Source: Egerieimonas sp900552095 (GTDB lineage Bacteria > Bacillota > Clostridia > Lachnospirales > Lachnospiraceae). From it: DNA of 64,000 nt. Below are positions 59,341 through 64,000 of this stretch, piece after piece. The DNA lies in the NCBI GenBank assembly GCA_902469965.1, contig CABREP010000001.1:33390-97389 (forward strand), read 5' to 3'. Position 1 is the stretch's first letter; each line of letters starts with the position of its first letter. The notes under the pieces are model-generated. The model saw only the letters and a program-made list of their open reading frames with translations. It was not told the DNA's origin and made no database searches. The translations under genes and the position numbers were made by a program.

Positions 59341-60753
59341 ATGTCAGAGGATAAGAAACTGGAAGATACAGAACTGGAGAAGAAAGAGACCGAGGAGAAG
59401 GACGAGTATGAGAAAATCTGTTTTCTCTGCCGCAGGCCGGAGAGTAAATGCGGGCCCATGATCAATCTCCCCAATCAGATCAGCATTTGTGCAGACTGTA
59501 TGCAGAAGAGCTTTGACGCTATGAATAACAGCAATCTGAACTACAGTGAACTTCTGCAGAATATGCCGAACATCAGCATGCTGGATCTGTCTTCTCTTCA
59601 GAATCAGATTCCCAACAAACAGAGGGTGAAGAAGAAAAAGCCGAAGGAAGAGAAGGCAAAGGCGCAGTTTTCTATCAAGGATATACCGGCGCCCCATAAG
59701 ATCAAGGCGAGTCTGGACGAATATGTGATCGGTCAGGAGCAGGCCAAGAAAGTGATCTCGGTGGCGGTGTATAATCACTATAAAAGGGTTTTTGCAGGCC
59801 AGGAGGACGGAGTAGAGATTGAAAAGTCCAATATGCTTCTGCTGGGTCCTACGGGATGCGGGAAGACTTATCTGGTGCAGACCCTGGCCCGCCTTTTGGA
59901 TGTACCGCTGGCCATCACGGATGCTACTTCACTGACGGAGGCCGGCTATATCGGAGATGATATCGAGAGCGTGGTATCCAAGCTTCTGGCAGTGGCGGAT
60001 AATGATGTGGAGCGGGCTTCACATGGAATCATTTTCATTGACGAGATTGATAAGATAGCAAAGAAAAAGAATACCAATCAGAGGGATGTGAGCGGAGAAG
60101 CTGTTCAGCAGGGGATGTTAAAACTTCTGGAAGGAAGCGACATCGAAGTGCCGGTGGGAGCCAACAGCAAGAACGCCATGGTGCCGCTGACCACGGTAAA
60201 TACGAAAAACATTCTGTTTATCTGCGGAGGGGCTTTCCCGGATCTGGAGAATATTATCAAGGAGCGTCTGAACAAGAACTCTTCCCTGGGATTCCAGGCA
60301 GATCTGAAGGATAAGTATGATAAGGAAAAGAATCTTTTGTCCCGGGTTACGGTGGAGGATCTGAGAAATTACGGTATGATTCCCGAGTTTCTGGGAAGGC
60401 TTCCGGTGATCTGTACCCTGGAGGGCCTGACAGAAGATATGCTGGTAAAGATTCTGCAGGAGCCGCGAAATGCAATTTTGAAACAGTATAAGAAACTTCT
60501 GGAGCTGGATGAAGTAAAGCTGGATTTTGATGAAGGGGCTCTTCACGCGATTGCCAGACTGGCGCTGGAGAAGGACACAGGAGCGAGAGCTCTGCGTGCG
60601 ATCCTGGAAGAGTTTATGCTGGATATCATGTATGAGATCCCGAAGGATGATTCCATCGGTCAGGTTGTGATAACAGAAGAATATATTGAGCACCGGGGAG
60701 GACCGGTTATTACTCTGCGGGGGCAGGAACCGCTCCGATTGGAGGCAAAATAA
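59341..60753 (+). CDS. clpX: ClpX, AAA+ unfoldase of ClpXP
   Basis: 470 aa from the ATG at 59341, which follows AAAGGAAG; the longer ATG lies almost on the -10. An acidic N-terminal tail precedes the C4 zinc domain (CFLCRRPESKCG...CADC), then the AAA+ core with Walker A GPTGCGKT, the pore loop GYIGDD, Walker B GIIFIDEIDK and sensor motifs (GARALRAILEE). It unfolds substrates and feeds ClpP. clpP and tig, usual neighbours, are not here; instead a zinc-ribbon protein and an LspA-like gene follow. An insertion of about 25 Lys-rich residues (KKKKPKEEKAK) sits between the zinc domain and the core. Confidence 0.96.
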   Translation: MSEDKKLEDTELEKKETEEKDEYEKICFLCRRPESKCGPMINLPNQISICADCMQKSFDAMNNSNLNYSELLQNMPNISMLDLSSLQNQIPNKQRVKKKKPKEEKAKAQFSIKDIPAPHKIKASLDEYVIGQEQAKKVISVAVYNHYKRVFAGQEDGVEIEKSNMLLLGPTGCGKTYLVQTLARLLDVPLAITDATSLTEAGYIGDDIESVVSKLLAVADNDVERASHGIIFIDEIDKIAKKKNTNQRDVSGEAVQQGMLKLLEGSDIEVPVGANSKNAMVPLTTVNTKNILFICGGAFPDLENIIKERLNKNSSLGFQADLKDKYDKEKNLLSRVTVEDLRNYGMIPEFLGRLPVICTLEGLTEDMLVKILQEPRNAILKQYKKLLELDEVKLDFDEGALHAIARLALEKDTGARALRAILEEFMLDIMYEIPKDDSIGQVVITEEYIEHRGGPVITLRGQEPLRLEAK

Positions 60754-60767
60754 AGGAGGATTTATTT

Positions 60768-61241
60768 ATGGGAGCAGACTTTTTGGAAAATCTGGGGAAA
60801 ACAATCACGAAAACAGCGGAGAAAGTGGGAAAAAAGGCTGAGGAAGTAGTAGGCGTACAGAAACTGCGCGCTCAGCTGGCAGGAACCGAGCGGGAGATTG
60901 ACAAGAACTGTCAGGATCTGGGAGAGATTGTATACCGGCATTTTATTGATGGAGAGGTAATGAGCGAGGAGATTGCCATTGTCTGTGATGAGATTACCCG
61001 TCTGAGAGGTCAGGCGGCGGATTTAAGAGAGCAGATTGCCCAGCAGAGAGGAGAGAGCATCTGTCCTTCCTGTGGAGCGCACGGACCGAAGGAGGCTGCC
61101 TTCTGTATGCGGTGCGGAGCGCCGCTTCCGGCGGAGGAAGAGGCCGAAGAAGCAGAGGTTACACCGGTAGAAGAGCAGGAGGGAACTGAGGAAGAGAGTT
61201 CGCCGGAGCCGGTAAATGCAGCAGAGGAAGAAGAAAAATGA
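60768..61241 (+). CDS. Helical protein with C-terminal zinc ribbon
   Basis: 157 aa. Residues 1-90 are predicted helical and coiled (AQLAGTEREIDKNCQDLGEIVY, split by short turns), followed by a zinc ribbon CPSCG...CMRCG (about 98-120) and a Glu-rich tail. Function unknown; similar zinc-ribbon helical proteins are common in Lachnospiraceae. AAAGGAGGATT is a strong ribosome site, and it lies 14 bases after clpX, suggesting co-transcription. Confidence 0.75.
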   Translation: MGADFLENLGKTITKTAEKVGKKAEEVVGVQKLRAQLAGTEREIDKNCQDLGEIVYRHFIDGEVMSEEIAIVCDEITRLRGQAADLREQIAQQRGESICPSCGAHGPKEAAFCMRCGAPLPAEEEAEEAEVTPVEEQEGTEEESSPEPVNAAEEEEK

Positions 61242-61705
61242 TCTTTGTAGGAATCCTTGTTCTGGTAGTGGCAGCGGAGTGGAAGATAAAAAACCGCATG
61301 GAGCGTTCGATGAAAGAAGGCGTAGTGCGGGAAGTAGCGGGAGACCGGATCCTGCTCTGCAAATGTCATAATAAAGGGATCGCCGGCGGTATAGGGGCTG
61401 AAAAGCCGGAGGCGGTCAAGTGGGGAACCGGCGGCCTGCTGATCTGCTTTATGATGGATTTTTTTCACTTGCTGAAGGAAAAAGGGCGGACAGCTGAGAA
61501 GACGGGATATGCCCTTGCGCTGGGAGGCGGTCTGAGCAACTGGCTGGACCGGGTCCGCCAGGGGTTTGTCACAGATTACTTCCGGTTTAATGTAAAATGG
61601 AAGGCGCTTCGCCGTCTGGTATTTAATCTGGCGGATATGTGCGTATTTCTGGGAGGTATTCTGATCCTGGCCGGACAGATTTTTGGAAAGAGGGAAGAGA
61701 AGTAA
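61238..61705 (+). CDS. Divergent signal peptidase II (LspA-like)
   Basis: 155 aa with about four hydrophobic segments. The family motifs are recognisable but altered: NKGIAGGIG (for N-x-G-A-x-F-G), LGGGLSNWLDRVRQGFVTDYF and VFNLADMCVFLGG, giving the two catalytic aspartates. LspA trims lipoprotein signal peptides at the membrane. The divergence suggests a second copy beside a standard lspA elsewhere. It overlaps the zinc-ribbon gene by four bases. Confidence 0.75.
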   Translation: MIFVGILVLVVAAEWKIKNRMERSMKEGVVREVAGDRILLCKCHNKGIAGGIGAEKPEAVKWGTGGLLICFMMDFFHLLKEKGRTAEKTGYALALGGGLSNWLDRVRQGFVTDYFRFNVKWKALRRLVFNLADMCVFLGGILILAGQIFGKREEK

Positions 61706-61706
61706 G

Positions 61707-62117
61707 GTGAAGACGGACAGCAGGATAAGACATCTGATCTCCTATCTCTTTTTTGGCATATGTACCACAATGGTAAATATTCTCTCCTACGGCTTATTCA
61801 GCCGGGTGGGAAACTGGGGAACGGTTCCGGCCACGGCGGCAGCCTGGGTTCTGGCCGTTCTCTTCGCTTTTGTGACCAATAAGAGGTTTGTGTTTGACAG
61901 CCGTTCCTTTCAGTGGGAAATCCTGAAAAGAGAAGTGCCGGCTTTCTTTGGCTGTCGTCTTCTGACCGGATTTTTTGATATGGGCTGGATGTGGGTGACG
62001 GTTGAACTGTGGCTGTGGCCGGATCTCTGGATGAAGATTTTTTCCAATTTGCTGGTGATTCTTCTGAATTACCTTGCCAGCAGATGGATCATATTTCGGA
62101 AGAAAGAAGACACATAA
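61707..62117 (+). CDS. GtrA-family membrane protein
   Basis: 136 aa from the GTG at 61707. Four membrane helices in the GtrA pattern (LISYLFFGICTTMVNILSYG, split; VPATAAAWVLAVLFAFVTNKRFVF, split) end in RWIIFRKKED. GtrA proteins flip or assist lipid-linked sugars for envelope glycosylation. It is the last gene of the clpX run and its stop codon lies inside the arm of the terminator that follows. Confidence 0.88.
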   Translation: MKTDSRIRHLISYLFFGICTTMVNILSYGLFSRVGNWGTVPATAAAWVLAVLFAFVTNKRFVFDSRSFQWEILKREVPAFFGCRLLTGFFDMGWMWVTVELWLWPDLWMKIFSNLLVILLNYLASRWIIFRKKEDT

Positions 62118-62173
62118 TACAAAATGGATGCAGACGCCAAAACGCCGCATCCATTTTGTATTATGTGATTTTT
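62111..62173. terminator. Long bidirectional terminator overlapping the gtrA-type stop codon
   Basis: Perfect 21-bp arms (62111-62131 and 62147-62167) with a 15-base loop, followed by ATTTTTTT on the + strand. It ends the clpX run and also the convergent tRNA transcript. The stop codon at 62115-62117 is part of the stem. Confidence 0.92.
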
Positions 62174-62194
62174 TTAAAGAGAATAAAAAAAGAG

Positions 62195-62278
62195 TGCAGG
62201 AAGCGGGACTTGAACCCGCACAGTCTTGCGACCACAGGCACCTGAAGCCTGCGCGTCTGCCAATTCCGCCATTCCTGC
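62195..62278 (-). tRNA. tRNA-Leu (CAG), copy 2
   Basis: 84 nt. A 7-bp acceptor stem GCAGGAA/TTCCTGC with discriminator A, D-loop, anticodon loop TTCAGGT giving anticodon CAG (reads CUG), a long class II variable arm and the GGTTCAAGTCC T-loop. CCA is not encoded. Identical to the copy at 62316-62399. Confidence 0.97.
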
Positions 62279-62315
62279 ACATTACATATGAAGCAAAACG
62301 ATTTCTAAAATAGAA

Positions 62316-62399
62316 TGCAGGAAGCGGGACTTGAACCCGCACAGTCTTGCGACCACAGGCACCTGAAGCCTGCGCGTCTGCCAATTCCGCCATTCCTGC
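62316..62399 (-). tRNA. tRNA-Leu (CAG), copy 1
   Basis: 84 nt, identical in sequence to the copy at 62195-62278. It is the promoter-proximal copy; the pair is separated by 37 bases. CCA is not encoded. Confidence 0.97.
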
Positions 62400-62444
62400 A
62401 TATTTCAGAGCTGCGCCGAAGCGCTTAACTCGCTTGCAAAAAAT

Positions 62445-62473
62445 ACTATACTCGATTTTCCATTGAATGTCAA
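62445..62473 (-). promoter_or_regulatory. Strong promoter of the tRNA-Leu pair
   Basis: On the - strand TTGACA (62468-62473), 17-base spacer, TATAGT (62445-62450), 46 bases before the first tRNA. Confidence 0.85.
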
Positions 62474-62540
62474 CACTTTTTTGAAATTTTTTTGAAAATC
62501 TGACAAAAGAGTACTATTTAGGAAAAGGGAAGGGGAATGC

Positions 62541-62569
62541 TTTACAAGGAAAGGGGAGTGTGATACACT
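62541..62569 (+). promoter_or_regulatory. Promoter of uppP
   Basis: TTTACA (62541-62546), 17-base spacer, TACACT (62564-62569), 66 bases before the start. Confidence 0.6.
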
Positions 62570-62634
62570 TTGGAAGACTTAAACATTGCAGACAGGAATA
62601 GATTTAGAGGGGGATGTAAGGGAAAGGAGAAAGT

Positions 62635-63540
62635 ATGGAATCAGTGGTAGAATTGTTGAAAGTAGTTTTCCTGGGAATTGTGGAAGGGATCACCGAATGG
62701 CTTCCCATCAGCAGCACAGGTCATATGATCCTGGTGGATGAGTTTGTCCATCTGAATGTGAGCGAAGAATTTTTTCAGATGTTCCTAGTGGTGATTCAGC
62801 TGGGAGCGATTCTGGCTGTTCTGGTTATTTACTGGAGTAAGCTCTGGCCTTTTCACGGAAAGCGGACAGGACAGAAGAGCGCCTGGGTAAAGATCAGTGA
62901 CAGAAAAGTTCTGGGAGGTCTGCAGCGCTGGGCAGATAAGTATGTGGACATGGGGAAGATCGTGCTGTGGCTGAAGATCGCAGTATCCTGCCTTCCCGCC
63001 ATGATCATTGGTCTGACACTGGACGACTGGATCGAAGCCCATCTGAATAATTATGTGGTAGTATCTGTCACACTGATCGTTTACGGTATTCTCTTCATTA
63101 TCATAGAGAACTATAACAGAAACCGGGAGACTTCGATCTGCCGCATGAAAGATCTGACTTTTCGGATGGCTCTGTACATCGGCATTTTTCAGGTTCTGGC
63201 AGTCATTCCGGGAACCTCCCGTTCCGGAGCGACGATTATAGGAGGGATTCTTCTGGGAACCTCCCGCCAGCTGGCAGCCCAGTATACGTTTTATCTGGCC
63301 GTGCCGGTGATGTTTGGAGCGAGCTTTTTAAAGATCATCAAATTTGGCCTCGATTTTTCTGGCCAGGAACTTATGATCCTGATTGTGGGAATGGCAGTTG
63401 CCTTTGCAGTTTCCATTTTTGCGATTAAGTTCCTGATGGGATATATTAAAAAGCATGATTTTAAGGTGTTTGGTTGGTATCGGATTATTTTGGGAACGCT
63501 TGTGCTGGGATATTTTGCAGCCAAAAATTTCCTAGCTTGA
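62635..63540 (+). CDS. uppP: Undecaprenyl-diphosphatase UppP (BacA)
   Basis: 301 aa with about eight membrane helices. The active-site motifs EGITEWLPISSTGH (about 17-30) and PGTSRSGATI (about 195-204) are intact. The enzyme recycles undecaprenyl diphosphate to the monophosphate carrier used by peptidoglycan and by the polysaccharide locus of this window, and gives bacitracin tolerance. AAAGGAGAAAG ribosome site; a strong terminator follows, so the gene is monocistronic. Confidence 0.96.
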   Translation: MESVVELLKVVFLGIVEGITEWLPISSTGHMILVDEFVHLNVSEEFFQMFLVVIQLGAILAVLVIYWSKLWPFHGKRTGQKSAWVKISDRKVLGGLQRWADKYVDMGKIVLWLKIAVSCLPAMIIGLTLDDWIEAHLNNYVVVSVTLIVYGILFIIIENYNRNRETSICRMKDLTFRMALYIGIFQVLAVIPGTSRSGATIIGGILLGTSRQLAAQYTFYLAVPVMFGASFLKIIKFGLDFSGQELMILIVGMAVAFAVSIFAIKFLMGYIKKHDFKVFGWYRIILGTLVLGYFAAKNFLA

Positions 63541-63570
63541 TCCGTATTGGAAAAGAAAAAGAGACAAAAA

Positions 63571-63600
63571 AAGTGGCCTGCGCAAGCAGGCCGCTTTTTT
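63571..63600 (+). terminator. Terminator of uppP
   Basis: GGCCTGC-GCAA-GCAGGCC with a GNRA tetraloop, extended by flanking pairs and followed by TTTTTT. Confidence 0.92.
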
Positions 63601-63763
63601 AATGAGGGGGGAGATAGTGAGTGGTTCATCAACTATCTGTAATATACTATAAGGGATAAATGTGATGGAAGTATGTACAAATTCTAAAAGAAACGGAAAG
63701 TTCATGAAGAATCTTTAAAGGAAATCGAAACTTTCGCGGAGAAAGGTTTTCCGATCCGGTATC

Positions 63764-63792
63764 TGGACGGACTTTTCCGGATTTGGTATAAT
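63764..63792 (+). promoter_or_regulatory. Promoter of the RluF-type gene
   Basis: TGGACG (63764-63769), 17-base spacer, TGG-TATAAT (TATAAT at 63787-63792). The rest of the 290-base gap from 63541 shows only the uppP terminator and no gene. Confidence 0.6.
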
Positions 63793-63830
63793 GCGGATAT
63801 TGAAGGAAATGATAAAACGAGGAGACGGCT

Positions 63831-64000
63831 ATGGAAGGGATCAGATTGAATAAATTTTTGAGTGAGGCGGGCATCTGTTCCAGACGGGAGGCAGACCGGC
63901 TGATCGAGGCCGGCGAGGTGACGGTGGACGGAAGAGCCGTCGGGATGGGCTGGCGGGTGACCGGCAGCGAGGTGATCCTGTGCAGGGGCAGGAGAGTCCA
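63831..64000 (+). CDS. rluF: Pseudouridine synthase, RluF/RsuA type (partial)
   Basis: The first 56 codons are visible before the window ends. They form an S4 RNA-binding domain (RLNKFLSEAGICSRREADRL and GEVTVDGRAV), and the SEAGICSRREADR wording is typical of RluF, which modifies 23S rRNA at U2604; RluB or RsuA cannot be excluded without the catalytic domain. The ATG follows a GAGGAG site. Confidence 0.85.
   Translation, partial: MEGIRLNKFLSEAGICSRREADRLIEAGEVTVDGRAVGMGWRVTGSEVILCRGRRV

Noticed and set aside
62195..62399. Integration site of a mobile element at the tandem tRNA genes
   Set aside because: The direct repeat is the complete tRNA gene itself, and no integrase, excisionase or element-like genes lie nearby.
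1..64000. CRISPR arrays, transposases, prophage genes, toxin-antitoxin pairs or restriction systems
   Set aside because: None found. The small XRE regulator at 6061 is followed by a membrane protein and an ABC transporter, not by a toxin.

Overview
The window reads as chromosomal DNA of a spore-forming, low-to-moderate GC Gram-positive anaerobe, most likely a gut Lachnospiraceae (Clostridia). The support is two sporulation genes (gpr, spoIIP), consensus sigma-A promoters, strong AGGAGG-type ribosome sites, a hexameric glutamate dehydrogenase with the active-site layout of the Clostridium symbiosum enzyme, and a Firmicutes-type cell-envelope gene set. I see no phage, transposase, integrase or CRISPR array. 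Nearly all the sequence is tightly packed genes on the + strand. The exceptions are a sigma-like gene plus rpsT, two L,D-transpeptidases, one AT-rich small ORF and two tRNA-Leu genes, all on the - strand.

Layout. 1-9.7 kb: end of an aminotransferase, glutamate dehydrogenase, a CocE-type hydrolase, SseB-like, methyltransferase and Sel1-repeat genes, then an XRE regulator / DUF3169 / Nat-type ABC transporter module with striking phased operators, and a small YdcZ-type transporter. 9.8-16.8 kb: a competence-linked operon comEA - response regulator - histidine kinase - GerMN lipoprotein - comEC - holA. 16.9-18.0 kb (-): a truncated sigma-70-like protein and rpsT. 18.2-22.3 kb: gpr, spoIIP, lepA. 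22.4-25.7 kb (-): two paralogous L,D-transpeptidases. 25.9-29.0 kb: hemW and a YtrA-type GntR/ABC operon. 29.0-29.6 kb: a small AT-rich gene and a highly folded intergenic element. 29.6-36.5 kb: uvrA, mreB, recD2, comF. 36.7-40.6 kb: two unknown membrane proteins, cdaA and cdaR (c-di-AMP synthesis), HPr.

40.7-57.4 kb is a cell-wall polysaccharide locus: rfbC, a Wzm/Wzt-type ABC exporter, six glycosyltransferase proteins, a methyltransferase next to a kinase-like coiled-coil protein, a polyprenyl-phosphate sugar transferase and an LCP ligase. The parts fit an ABC-exported, rhamnose-containing glycan. It would start on a lipid carrier, be extended in the cytosol, be capped by a split WbdD-like methyltransferase/kinase pair, be recognised by the Wzt C-terminal domain, be exported, and be attached to peptidoglycan by the LCP protein. 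57.5-64 kb: an HtrA-like protease, clpX, a zinc-ribbon protein, a divergent LspA, GtrA, two identical tRNA-Leu(CAG) genes, uppP and the start of an RluF-type pseudouridine synthase.

The most noteworthy observations are the split WbdD-like capping module in a Gram-positive locus, the sigma-70-like protein that keeps regions 1.1-2.2 but lacks region 4, the MtrAB-LpqB-like trio inside a competence operon, the helically phased XRE operators, and a 78-nt intergenic segment that can pair almost completely as a four-way junction.
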